Assembly (NCBI GenBank): GCA_037127255.1
Contig: JBANSL010000014.1
Span: 64,495,646-64,559,645, forward strand
DNA from: Persicaria tinctoria
Taxonomy: Eukaryota > Streptophyta > Magnoliopsida > Caryophyllales > Polygonaceae
Direction of reading: 5' to 3'
Length of the DNA: 64,000 bases
Shown here: piece by piece, positions 19,962 to 31,154 of the stretch
Numbering within the stretch: position 1 is the first letter of the stretch
Layout: each line of letters starts with the position of its first letter
Notes under the pieces: model-generated
What the model saw: the letters and a program-made list of their open reading frames with translations, nothing else
Told to the model about the DNA's origin: nothing
Database searches by the model: none
Program-made: the position numbers and the translations under genes

Positions 19962-22619
19962 GTGCTGAGAATGCTCAATGATGGCCACTTTCCGGAAGGA
20001 ATCAGTGATGCACTACTTGTTTTGATTCCAAAGGTTCAACTACCCATTCGCCCCTCGCAACTTCGGCCCATTGCCCTTCTGAACGTCCTTTTCAAGATTG
20101 CAACGAAGACCATTGTGAGCATACTCAAACCGATTTTGGGTGAACTGATCTCTCCGGCGCAAGCAAGCTTCATCCCGAGGCGCCAGATTATAGATAATGT
20201 GGTGATTATACAAGAAGCCCTTCATTCGATGGCAGGCAGGCGACGAAGGAAGTGGATGATGATAAAGGTGGACTTAGAGAAAGCCTATGACAGAATTAAA
20301 TGGACTTTCTTAAGGGAAGCACTGACCATGGACGCCCTACCTCACAATCTGATTGAAGTAATAATGAAGTGCCAGACAACGGGTAAATTTGAGTTGCTGC
20401 TCAATGGGAATAGGACGGCTGGGTTCCTTCCGACGAGGGGAATCCGACAGGGAGACCCACTCTCTCCCTACCTGTTTGTTCTCTGTATGGAACGACTCTC
20501 TCACATCATTGAGAAAGCAATCAGATGGGGGAGATGGAAACCAGTCAGAATTGGAGAGGTTGTGCTTTCACATGTCTTCTTTGCAGATGATCTTGTCCTA
20601 CTTGCCGAGGCTTCAGAGGACCAAGGCCGGGTGGTGCGAGAATGCCTTGACACGTTCTGTACACTCTCGGGTGAGAAAGTAAACTACGAAAAGAGCAGTG
20701 TACTTTTCTCTCGAAACGTGGCAGCGGCAAGCAAACAGAGAGTGGCAGACGTGTTATCCGTCCCTGTAGCGGAAGATTTTGGTAACTACTTGGGTGTTCC
20801 AACGGCTTGCGGGAGAATGTCGAGAGATAAATATAATTATCTACTGGAGAAAGTCTCTTCTAAACTCCAAGGCTGGAAAGCTAGGACCCTCTCGTTCGCA
20901 GGACAAGTTACCTTAGCGAAATCCGTCCTATCGAGCCTACCCGTTTACACGATGCAATCAGCGCTAGTGCCAAGGAATGTATGCGATGAGATTGACAAGA
21001 AAGTTAGGGGTTTCATATGGGGATCATATCCGGACCATAAGAAGATACACTTACTTAACTGGGACGTTGTCACAAGCCCAAGCTCGGACGGGGGACTTGG
21101 GATTCGGCCTATGAGGATGGCTAATCAAGCTGTGTTGGCGAAACTCAGTTGGAGATTACTCCAATCTCCATCGGCACTCTGGAGCCGGATAGTGAGGGGT
21201 AAATACTGCAGGGGAAGACTTGATGTAGATATGTTTACCAAGCATACCGGATCATCGATAACATGGAGGAGTATCACTCAAGGCGCCGAACTACTCACCC
21301 CGAACCTCAGAACTGCTGTGGGGAATGGCACCTCCACTTTGTTTTGGCTACATCCGTGGTTACAAGAACAGCCTTTGATCGATGTGGCCACGAAAGAGGT
21401 ACCCGAGCAACTTAGTGGTGCGACGATTGCGGAGCTCTGGTCAAACGGCTCTTGGAACTGGGCTACTCTAGCTCATTTCATACCAACCACAATACTGTTG
21501 AAGCTCCAAGCGGTTTATATCACGGACGATCCCTCGGCAAGGGATAGGCTTTTCTGGGGACTAACCCCGTCGGGTGAATTCACCACTGGTTCGGCGATCC
21601 AGAAGTTAAGGGGGGACTCCGCTAATATTGTTCACAAAGACGACTGGAAACGCCTATGGAAAATGCCTGTTCAGCAGAGGGTGCGCAGCTTCGCGTATAT
21701 GGCCGCTCACAATGCCTTTCTCTCGAACGACACTAAGGTTCGTCGTCACCTCTCCATTTCAAATGCTTGCCCCCGTTGTTCAGCTGCTGAAATGGGTATC
21801 CACGTCCTCCGGGATTGCAATGCAATTCGGCGAGAATGGAATCATCTTCTGACCAGGTACGGGGTGGTTAGCTTCTTCTCTCGTCCCAACATCTCTGATT
21901 GGATTTTTGATAACGTCAAGGGAGATAATCAGTGGGCTGCAGTCTTTGCTAATATGATGTGGATCATATGGAAGAATAGAAATAGGCTGGTGTTTGATCA
22001 AGTCGATGACTATAAGGGTCTTGCGTCTCGAGCAATTGCTTTCTCTGAAAATTATTCCCAAGCTGCTCGGAAGGTCGCAATTCTACACAAACCCCTAGTA
22101 AGAATGACAATTCCGGAGATAGATTGGATGCCTCCCCCACTTGGGTGGGTCAAAATGAATATCGATGGAGCTTCAAAGGGTAACTCGGGACTATCTGGTG
22201 GAGGCGGTGTTTGTCGTAGCAGCACAAGAGACTTCCTTTTCGCTTTCACATTCAGATGTGGCTTCGCAAGTGCGATGAGAGCCGAATTAGGAGCAACTTT
22301 GAAGGGACTCAGGATGGGATCGAGCAGGGGTGTAACTAGAATGATTTTGGAGTCGGACTCTTCGGTGCTATGCAGTCTCCTAGAGTCCTCTCCAAAATCC
22401 ATACACCCTGACATCTTCACCATCAATGACTGTCGCAAGCTTATCAATGCCGAGGGGTGGGAGGTGAAAATCAACCAGATTAGACGCCAAGCCAATTCAT
22501 GTGCGGATGCTCTTGCCCAGTGGGCTATAACCTTAGAAAACACCTATGAGGAATATGTAGAACCTCCTGCTTGTATAATGCCTTATCTAGGACATGTTGC
22601 TGATGTAATGGACGATTAG
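19962..22619 (+). CDS. L1 ORF2 reverse transcriptase - RNase H (885 codons, open)
   Basis: Transposon-encoded. The RT domain carries LRPIALLNVLFKIATK, KVDLEKAYDRIKW (first catalytic Asp), TRGIRQGDPLSPYLF and HVFFADDLVLLAEA (catalytic FADD near residue 207). Next come the zf-RVT domain with Cys residues in NACPRCSAAEMG and VLRDCNAI (near residues 600-625), and a plant-type RNase H (MNIDGASKGNSG near residue 732, then LESDSSVLCSLLE and NSCADALAQWA). All catalytic positions I can place are present. The true ORF2 start is missing, so ATG 19962 is only an internal methionine. This indicates a recent insertion; independent activity is impossible without the endonuclease. Confidence 0.93.
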   Translation: MLRMLNDGHFPEGISDALLVLIPKVQLPIRPSQLRPIALLNVLFKIATKTIVSILKPILGELISPAQASFIPRRQIIDNVVIIQEALHSMAGRRRRKWMMIKVDLEKAYDRIKWTFLREALTMDALPHNLIEVIMKCQTTGKFELLLNGNRTAGFLPTRGIRQGDPLSPYLFVLCMERLSHIIEKAIRWGRWKPVRIGEVVLSHVFFADDLVLLAEASEDQGRVVRECLDTFCTLSGEKVNYEKSSVLFSRNVAAASKQRVADVLSVPVAEDFGNYLGVPTACGRMSRDKYNYLLEKVSSKLQGWKARTLSFAGQVTLAKSVLSSLPVYTMQSALVPRNVCDEIDKKVRGFIWGSYPDHKKIHLLNWDVVTSPSSDGGLGIRPMRMANQAVLAKLSWRLLQSPSALWSRIVRGKYCRGRLDVDMFTKHTGSSITWRSITQGAELLTPNLRTAVGNGTSTLFWLHPWLQEQPLIDVATKEVPEQLSGATIAELWSNGSWNWATLAHFIPTTILLKLQAVYITDDPSARDRLFWGLTPSGEFTTGSAIQKLRGDSANIVHKDDWKRLWKMPVQQRVRSFAYMAAHNAFLSNDTKVRRHLSISNACPRCSAAEMGIHVLRDCNAIRREWNHLLTRYGVVSFFSRPNISDWIFDNVKGDNQWAAVFANMMWIIWKNRNRLVFDQVDDYKGLASRAIAFSENYSQAARKVAILHKPLVRMTIPEIDWMPPPLGWVKMNIDGASKGNSGLSGGGGVCRSSTRDFLFAFTFRCGFASAMRAELGATLKGLRMGSSRGVTRMILESDSSVLCSLLESSPKSIHPDIFTINDCRKLINAEGWEVKINQIRRQANSCADALAQWAITLENTYEEYVEPPACIMPYLGHVADVMDD

Positions 22620-22687
22620 TCTTTTTGAATAAAATAACGGGCTTTAGCCCACATTAGGACCAAAAAAAAAAAAATCACCGATGTGGG

Positions 22688-23770
22688 ACAACCACATTCT
22701 AACATAAGTCAATCGGTCATCCTGCTGGTCTCCCTGAAGATGTAAGTAACAGAGACCCTTTCAAAGAAACCGAGGAGAAGGAGAGTGTCCCAAATCAGAA
22801 TCTCGATCTTCCGGGGGCTTTCAGGTCTCCCATTGACCGCGTTCCCAATCGTGAGACAATCACGTGAGTCTACGAATCCCCCTCTTCTGAGCTTATAGCA
22901 GTCCGAGCGACAGGCTAACCACCTCAGCCGACAACGTTCAGCACCTTTTGGTATCACAAACAATTAGCCTTTTAACATCATCTCTAATCAAGAAAGATCT
23001 AGCACCATTGAAATTGAGTTTGAAGAGGAAAATGATAGACAACTGTTTTGTCATTTGAGAGTTGAGAGATTTTTATTTTGTTTTGGAGGAGAAATAGTGG
23101 GAAAACGTGCAGAAGCACAACACAGCGCCTTTGCCATACCCTAAACCTGCATAGCACAGCGCGCGCCTCTGTCGCACTCTTACCCCCAACTCCTGTGCGG
23201 GATTTTACTTTTCCCTCCGCCAGCCGGTGGTTGTCGTCTCCGGTGAGCTCTATTTTCCGGCTACTTTCCCCTCCATCATTCGCTCTAAACCAAATTTATG
23301 CATCTTTTCGCTGATGTTTTCTTTCGTATCTTTCATATGAGTGTATAATCACTATCTTGCCCAACTTAATTTTGGTTACTCATCAGTTGTCACTTCTCTC
23401 CGATTCACAATTTTTCTTGTTGATATGTATTGTCTGGTTAGTACAGTAATTGCATAAAGCAGTGAGTAATCAAATTTAATCAGCTTGTGTTCCCCGTATT
23501 CCTCGTATGTTTGGGTTCCATCTATGAACTTGCTATTTATCCATATTAGGTTTTACTTTTCTTAGTTTACGCGTTCATTTGCTTATCTTGCTTGTATTTG
23601 TAGTATAAGATGTTAATTGATCTTGAAAATGCTGCAATTTTCACATATACAAAATGGTAACCTGTCTTATTTACATGCCTACGAATCAAAGGTAACGAGA
23701 GATACAATCAACAATCATACCTCATTTGACTTCACCCACGAACTCTTGAGATTCTCGTCCAATCTGAGCA
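22688..23770. other. Spacer and probable promoter/5'UTR of the METTL13-type gene
   Basis: A GC-richer segment at 22720-22960 contains decayed, unassigned sequence. The stretch 23050-23310 (GCGCGCCTC..., TTTTCCCTCC...) is pyrimidine-rich and could be the leader. ATG 23771 is the first one that fits the protein family. A 5'UTR intron is possible but unproven. Confidence 0.5.
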
Positions 23771-26700
23771 ATGGGAAGGAAAAAGCAATCCCAATCTCAA
23801 AACAAGAGAAACCAGCAAGAAGAGCTACTGGAAACACTTGGTGATTTTACTAGCAAGGAAAATTGGGACAAGTTCTTCACTATCAGGGGATCTGACGATA
23901 CCTTCGAGTGGTATGCTGAGTGGCTTGAGCTCAGAGAACCTCTTCTGCCTCTTCTTACTTCAGATTCCGCTGGAACTTCCAGCGGAGAGCTGCAAATTCT
24001 GGTTCCTGGTTGTGGTAATTCTCGGTTGTCAGAGCATCTTTATGATGCTGGCATTCATGGAATTACAAACATCGATTTCTCCAAGGTTGTCATTTCTGAT
24101 ATGCTTCGCCGCAATGTCCGGGACCGGCCTATTATGCGGTGGCGTGTCATGGACATGACACAGATGCAGGTCTATTCTTCCCATTTCACGGTTTCAAGGA
24201 TTCAGCACTTTTATTGGAGTTTCATGCTTGTTACTTGTTAGTATGATCTATTTAATTGAGTGCTACTCTAAAAGATATTTTCATGTCTCTTTACCAGTTT
24301 GTAGATGGAACATTTGATATTGTCCTTGATAAAGGGGGCCTGGATGCTTTGATGGAGCCAGAGGTTGGAGCTAAGCTTGGGAGCCAGTATTTATCCGAGG
24401 TGTCGTGGATTTTCACATGATCATACATTTTTCAAGATTCTGTTGCATGTTCTTCAGGATGACTAGTGGTTTCTCTGTTAAGGGACTGTACTTTTGTTGA
24501 ATTGACATCAGTTCCTGTCTATGTGGCCAGGTAAAGCGAGTTCTAAAATCAGGAGGGAAGTTTATCTGTCTCACACTGGCTGAGTCTCATGTTTTAGGTA
24601 TATTAACTCAAATCCAAAGTTTGCTCATGTTAATTTAGTTGTTCTATTCCCGCTATTGTGGATTTCTTGGCCTGGATGCAATTTTATATCTTGATTTGAG
24701 GGGGAATTGGTAGAGGTGAAAATCGGGATCAACACAAGAATACTCACAAAGTGATTTTACTTGGAAAAACAAGAAACAAATCTCAGGGAACCAAAACGGT
24801 TTCTGCTGAGCCTACCAGAGAGCATCGCCTCAACTGGACACCAAGGAGAGCAACTCTCACAAGGCCCAAGGCAAAAGCCTTCTAAACGATTACTACTGGA
24901 TGCCCCAAAATGCAGAGGACTACTTCCTTATATAACACTAACCAATCCCTCTATCTACCCCTCTTAAGAAATTGCCAGAAACTGTCAGTCCTTCTAACTA
25001 CCCACATTACCCTTATTAACATCAAGCTAATTCACTGTCTAACAGGAATGTTTTGTTCTTATTCCTGATTCTTTATTTTCAGATTTTAACTGTTGTTATT
25101 GTATTTCTCGTTGGTTACATTTATACATGATATGTATTTGTGCTTGCACTCACTTGCTTTGCTTCATTTCAGATTTGCTTTTCTCAAAGTTCCGGTTTGG
25201 ATGGAAAATGGTGATCCATCATATTTCTAGGCGTCAAAGTAGTAAACCTGGTTTAAGTACATTTATGGTAGTGGTGGAGAAAGTGGACTCTTCATCCCTT
25301 CATCAGATAGTTTCATCTTTTGACCATTCATGCATTGGCCGTGGGGTAAATCAGGTGGTTGACTCGACTTAATGTCTCAGGAGAAATCTTGACCTGTTTT
25401 GCCCTTCCTTTACCATTGAAAAAGCCTAAACATCTCCAAAATTCTGGCTTCAGGTCAATGGACTTCATAATTCGCTTTTGACTGAGAATAGAATCCGTGA
25501 ACAATACTCAGATGGTTCGGATATTATATATTCACTTGAAGATCTTCAACTAGGAGCTGAAGGCGACCTTATGGATCTAAAACCAGGTCGCCGTGTCGAG
25601 CTGATTTTGGGTGGACATGGAGAGTCTTCTTTTCGCTACAGAGCTGTGGTTCTTGATGCCCAAGAAAATTGTGGTCCTTTCTCGTATCATTGTGGAGTAT
25701 TTTTAGTGCAAAAGGTTCACTTGTATTTCCTTCCACCATTCTATACTCATGTTTTGCTTAAAATTTTAAAAGTTTTAATACTTGTTTTGATGCAAGAGGA
25801 TTGAATTACCAATGTTGCAGAATGCAGACCATGTTTTGGTTGAAGATCCAAATCTAACTTGAAGAAAAAAAATCTTATCCAAGGCTGTATTTCAAGCTTG
25901 ACTGTATCCATAGCCTAGTTCCTAACTTATTACTTCATGAATCCAAATTCCAAATATGGGATTGAAAATCATAAACCAATCCCTTTCCTCACTTAAAGGC
26001 CTCTTGTACTATAGCATTCCTAGAAGGTTCCATGAATGAATCATAAACAAATCCCTTCTCTCAAAAGCTTTGTTATATTGGACGATGCAGGCAAGGACCC
26101 ATGAATGGTTGTTTTCTTCTGAAGAAGGACAATGGGTTGTGGTTGAAAGCTCAAAGGCTGCCCGTTTGATAATGGTATCTTTTCTTTTCTACAGCTTAGC
26201 ACATGTATTGGAATTATTGTGACAGCTCCTTGTGATCATCTGTTTGAAACTATTTTTTCACTTTGCTCTAAACTTTTCTTCTAGATTCTGTTAGATTCCA
26301 GCCATCTTAATGCTAAAATGGATGAGATCCAGGTATTTTTTTTTATTATTGTTTTGTTTCTTATCACTTTACAATATGAAAGTCACTTAACGGTGTTCAC
26401 CTTTGCAGAAGGACCTTTCTCCCCTAGTCACACTGCTAGCACCAAGGAACAATGACGAGTCCCAAATCCCGTATGTACAATTGCTTCACTTCATTCTTAT
26501 ATCTGAATATCCAGTCTTCCTCTTTTCCTCCAGGCCGTCTTTTGGTCTTTATCTGAGTGGAGGCTTTCCTTCAGGTTTTATGTACAACTGACTTTCACAT
26601 GATTCATACTTCTTCCCAGCTTAACCCTTTACTGCTATACGATTTGGTGATAAGTTTCTTTTTGACATGCCCAAGTAGAAATTTCAAGAAGTTGTAATCT

Positions 26701-29558
26701 TATCTTCATTTTGAATGTCAATTTTTACAGGTTTATGATGGCAGGCGATGGAATTAAGCAGCGTAAAGTTATCGACCAGGTTGAGAAATCTCTGTTCATT
26801 CCTTTCATGTGGCAATCTTTGAATAAAAGGAGTCATTATTTTCCATGTATACTTGAGTAAAATGCTTTGGTTCTTCTATGCTGTAGCCCTCATCAAAGTT
26901 GACTGGATCGATGATTGTTGAGGATGTGGTCTATGAAAGCGTTGATGACCATATTAATAATCTTTCTCCATCTGAAGAGTTGATGTTTCGGCGTCTTGTT
27001 TTTGGGAGAACTGAGGGTTTGGTGCAATCTGAAGCATTGCTCATGAAAGAAAGTACTGATTTCCCTTGTGGTGATGAGACACCAAAGAAGAAACCGAGCT
27101 CAACTTCTAAATCCAAGAAAATAGAAAAGCCAATAGTAAAGGGAGCTCATCAATCTACGGACAGTGGTAATATCTTAATTTAGATAATCTTACTACATCT
27201 CCAAACCTTTCTAAAATTCTTGATTACTCACTTGATCTACCATGTTTCTATTTAACTTGACCCATGCATTTGGCTCAAATTGTACTGAGTCCCGTCTTTC
27301 CTCGTGTCCAACATGATTATTTCACAAGATTCACAATCTTTTTTGCTCTTTTGGAATGAGTGAAAACTTTGAAGTTTTAATTTGTGACATTATTCTTTTG
27401 CTCTTCAATGTTGTAGAGTTGAGCAGCAATGTCAAGGTTGATCATTCCTTTTTGGCAAGTTCTTACCATAGTGGAATTATTGCTGGGTTCACACTGATCT
27501 CATCTTATTTGGAAAATATTATGTCATCTGGAGGAACGGTAAGGAACTAAGGATTATGAATTTCTTTTTGTTGCTTTATGCTGTAATAGCAGGTCATTTC
27601 TGGTTGTCTTTGAAGTTAATTGGATGTTATTTCTTTTGCTAGCCTTAACTTCTTCTTTCTGATCAATTAAAATGGTAAAAACTATTAATGGCAAAAATAA
27701 GTAAAAAACTATTGATTCTTCTGATGTTGACGGCGGTGTTGAGTTATCTCAACAGGTGCAGGCTGTTGTCATTGGTCTTGGAGCTGGTTTACTCCCTATG
27801 TTTCTCCATAACTGCATGCCCTTCTTTCGAGTAGAGGTAATCTTGATATCTGATAATTGATATGCTAGCTTGCTAACTTTCTGTGTCTAATGTGAATATT
27901 GATGTGGTTCGTAGGCAGTGGAATTGGATCCAGTGGTTCTCAGAGTTGCAAGGGACTATTTCAGCTTTCATGAAGACGATCAGTTAAAGGTCAATCTACT
28001 AATCTTTATCTTGTATGCCCTTCTGTTTCATATAGATGAACGAAGGGATTTGTATAGATAAACTAAGGGACTATTTGGTAAATTGGGAAAGCAGAGGGAA
28101 ATGAAATTATATATTTTTAGCATTATCAGTATCCTATGATGAAAATTCAAGAAACAAAAGCCTATTATGTCCCTGTTCCAGTTTTGGGGGAAGATACTGA
28201 CTGAAGACAATATAAGTGAAGCATAATGAAAGATGAACATTAAAAAGTTGCCTATTTTCCTTTTCCTTATCCTTTTATTGTTTCACCGAAACCTCCAATT
28301 GAGTGAAAGTTATTCCTTAGCTCTTTTTGTCTTTTTAACCTGCAAATTGTTTCTTTATTTTCCATTTTCTTTTGCTTCCAACCTTCTTGATCTAATGTTG
28401 AAAATTTGAAATCCAGCAGGCAGTGATGATTAGTGTCTATTTTTGCCTGAACCACCCTAGTGAATGTCTCAAAATTTCTTTACGGGGAATTCAAAGTCGT
28501 GTGAACATTGTATTCCAAGCAGGCATTGAAATATCTGTTTTCTCATTGTATTTAGGTTCACATTGTGGATGGAATCCAATTTGTTCAAAACCTCAGAGAT
28601 CGTGTTGTTGCTGGTATGGCAGCTATTGATGCAGACTCATCCTCTTCAAGTGGAAATCGGTCTGGATCCAATAGGGAAGGCAAAATAGCGAGCAAAATTG
28701 ATGTCATCATAATTGATGTTGATTCTTCGGATCCAAGGTTTTGTTATTGTTATTCCAGTTATACAATCCTACAATAATGTCTGAAGATGCACTTAATTGT
28801 AATCACATATAGTATGTTCTTTCACTTTGAAATGCAGCTCTGGATTGTCCTGTCCTGCCAAAGATTTCGTGGAAGATTCATTCTTTTCATTGGTGAAGGA
28901 AGTGCTTTCAGAGAAAGGTCTCTTCATCGTGAATCTGGTGTCAAGATCACCTTCCATCAAAAACTCTATTATATCAAGGATAAAATCGGTGAGAATAGTT
29001 CATTATATTCTGAAATTCTCTCTCTTTTTGGTATATACAATTGGACTGTCAATTGAGTGGAGTACGTTGGGTTTGTCAAGTACTGTAATCTTGGGGTTGG
29101 GTAGTTTTAATTCATAGGTCAAAAGGCATCAAATTCGAGCCCAAGTGTTTTTAGACTGGGTCGGGTGGGTTTTTGGTGATTCTAAATTTGGGTTAAAAAA
29201 AAGTATTCTTTGCTAAAATCGAATACCCAGTTCAGTTGGGTTTCTAGTTTTGGGGTTGTGTGATTCACAAGTTTATGCATTCACTTTGCTTACTTGAAGT
29301 TGAAGGTTATCTTAAAAATAGACGCATCTCATATTCTCATTTTTCTTCCCTCATTTTCAGGTTTTTGCTCACACCTACAGTCTTCAACTGGAGGAAGATG
29401 TAAATGAAGTTATCTTTGCTCACAACTCAGATGCGGGTATCAAGGAGGATAACTTATCCGAGGCAGCTGCAAAACTTGAGAAGCTATTAAAACTTGACCA
29501 CCCAGACCGTATTCGAGGCATAGTAGATGCCACAAAGAAGATCAAGTGCTTGAACTGA
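23771..29558 (+). CDS. METTL13: METTL13-type dual methyltransferase (eEF1A methyltransferase family), 780 aa
   Basis: Sixteen exons join in phase: 23771-24169, 24298-24399, 24531-24597, 25173-25354, 25454-25714, 26091-26174, 26285-26332, 26409-26470, 26731-26779, 26887-27166, 27417-27538, 27756-27836, 27915-27989, 28556-28737, 28838-28988 and 29361-29558. The N-terminal class I SAM methyltransferase shows ILVPGCGNSRLSEHL (near residue 75), TNIDFSKVVI and FDIVLDKGGLDALM. The C-terminal spermidine-synthase-like domain shows VVIGLGAGLLPMFLH (near residue 555), AVELDPVVLRVARDYF and DVIIIDVDSSD. A Lys/Ser-rich linker is encoded by exon 10. Human METTL13 methylates eEF1A at the N-terminus and Lys55; the plant counterpart is At2g31740. 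Intron 3 carries a solo LTR. Confidence 0.94.
24708..25044 (-). mobile_element. Solo LTR (337 bp) in intron 3 of the METTL13-type gene
   Basis: Begins TGGTAGAGG and ends CTAACA, giving LTR-like TG...CA ends with a short inverted repeat (TGGTAGA/TGTTAGA). It is flanked by GGAAT at 24703-24707 and 25045-25049, a 5-bp target-site duplication. A TATATAAGG on the minus strand (around 24934) suggests minus orientation. There is no internal region, so it is a solo LTR or a TRIM-like remnant. Family unknown. Confidence 0.75.
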
Positions 29559-29814
29559 TGAAGATGATCTTACATGTTGTTTTGACATCCATTTGTAAGT
29601 TAGGGCCGTTAGGCGGTTTTTGTTAGCAAGATTTTCTTGGCTTGAAATTCAAAGGGAAACAAGCCTTCCTATATTTGTATAAACCCAATCTCTTTTGCAT
29701 CTTGGTGAGTGTTGTCTTGCCTGAAATAGCTCACGTGTGTTACACTCATTTTAGTTGTCTTGCAATCGCATGCCTGACATCCACGAGTGTATGTTGTTCA
29801 AAGCTAGTTTTAAC

Positions 29815-30186
29815 CAATGGAGATTATCTACGTCACTTCCTACCTTACTCCTTACATCACAAAAATATTTCAATATATATTTAATCTTATAAAAAATTAT
29901 AAAAAATATATTTGTATTACTAACGTCTATTTTTATATATTCATAAATTTTTATTTTGAAAAATCATGTTTTAAAATTTTTAATAATTGTAATTGGTTAT
30001 ATATTGCCTTTTTAATTTATAAAAATTGTAAAACATGATTTTTCAAATTTTAATTTTATAATATATAAAAATAGATATTAGTAACATAAATATAATTTTG
30101 ATAAAAAAATTTAAGATTAAATATATGCCAAAATATTTTTGTGTTGTAGGGAATGGAGTAGGTAGTGAAATAGAGGATCTCTATTG
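29815..30186. mobile_element. Mutator-type MITE, copy 1 (372 bp, 9-bp target-site duplication)
   Basis: Flanks AGTTTTAAC at 29806-29814 and 30187-30195. The ends CAATGGAGAT and ATCTCTATTG are inverted repeats. The inverted similarity extends inward through CACAAAAATATTT and AATATATATTTAATCTT. The centre is very AT-rich and non-coding. The 9-bp duplication fits Mutator-like elements. It lies about 250 bp downstream of the METTL13-type stop codon. Confidence 0.85.
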
Positions 30187-30367
30187 AGTTTTAACTAGCT
30201 TCTGGTTACAATTTGAGTTTTATTATATTTTTGAGATTAAAAAAAATGGTAAAAACAGCTGCAAGCTGCAATAATTTTACCTTCAACTCCACCTGGTTTT
30301 CAATCACTTGTATAGCTGTATTGATATGAACTCTTTGAATCTCACTCTAGGGTACATATGGGACGAG

Positions 30368-30741
30368 CAATGAAGATCTTCTACTTCACTTCCTACTTCA
30401 CTCCCTACATCACAAAAATATTTTAACATATATTTAATCTTAAAAAAAATTATAAAAAATATATTTATATTACTAACATCTATTTTTACATATTCATAAA
30501 ATTTTATTATGAAAAATCATGTTTTGAAATTTTTAATAATTATATTTTGTTAAATATTGCCTTTTTAATTTAAAAAAAATGTAAAACATGATTTTTCAAA
30601 ATATAATTTTATGAATATATAAAAGTAGATGTTAGTAACATAAATATAATTTTGATAATTTTTTTTTAACATTAAATATATGCTAAAATATTTTTGTGTT
30701 GTAGGGAATGAAGTAGGGAGTGCAATAGGAGATCCCTATTG
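30368..30741. mobile_element. Mutator-type MITE, copy 2 (374 bp, 9-10-bp target-site duplication)
   Basis: Same family and length as the copy ending at 30186, in the same orientation. Ends CAATGAAGATC and GATCCCTATTG; flanks ATGGGACGAG at 30358-30367 and 30742-30751 (10 bp shared, 9 expected). The two insertions are only 181 bp apart but have different target duplications, so they are independent insertions. Confidence 0.87.
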
Positions 30742-30751
30742 ATGGGACGAG

Positions 30752-31140
30752 GTAGAAAAAGTGACTAAAATTATAAACAAGTTGAAATTAAAATTGTATA
30801 AAACAATGGTTGAAAGATTATGAAATAATATAAACTCCGTATGAGATGTAAAATAGTTTGTTTGTAAAAAAATTGAGTTTATTTGATTATTATTAGATGT
30901 ATTATACTAATTTCAAACCAAATAAATTAAAAACACTTAAAAAAAAGTTATCACAATTGTCCCCATACACACCCACTCAGTGTGCTTGTGATTTGTGTTT
31001 CACCTCACTTGTTCACTTGGATTTCTAGTTGATTGAAAAGTGTAGAAGTCTGGTGGATACGTTGGCAACTGACATGCCAATGTAGGGGTTAAAACTAATA
31101 GTCTAGTAAATTGGTCATTATCCTTGGCTAATTTTTATTG
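30752..31140. other. Intergenic spacer
   Basis: AT-rich DNA between two transposon clusters. No gene seen. Confidence 0.5.
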
Positions 31141-31154
31141 AGATTCAGATTATC

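Larger units (their letters stand above)
19650..22673 (+). mobile_element. Young 5'-truncated L1-type LINE with 14-bp target-site duplication
   Basis: Body between ATCACCGATGTGGG at 19636-19649 and the same 14 bp at 22674-22687. It begins inside ORF2 just before the reverse transcriptase; ORF1 and the endonuclease are absent. It ends with an AATAAAATAACGGG segment, the small hairpin GGGCTTTAGCCC and about 13 A. The ORF2 frame is interrupted only by an extra C in the CCCC run at 19883-19886 and by a 9-bp tandem duplication that creates a stop at 19920-19922. Confidence 0.93.

Noticed and set aside
22709..22963. Minus-strand frame of 84 codons next to the young L1
   Set aside because: No recognisable family, start context or splice partner. 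Probably decayed repeat sequence.
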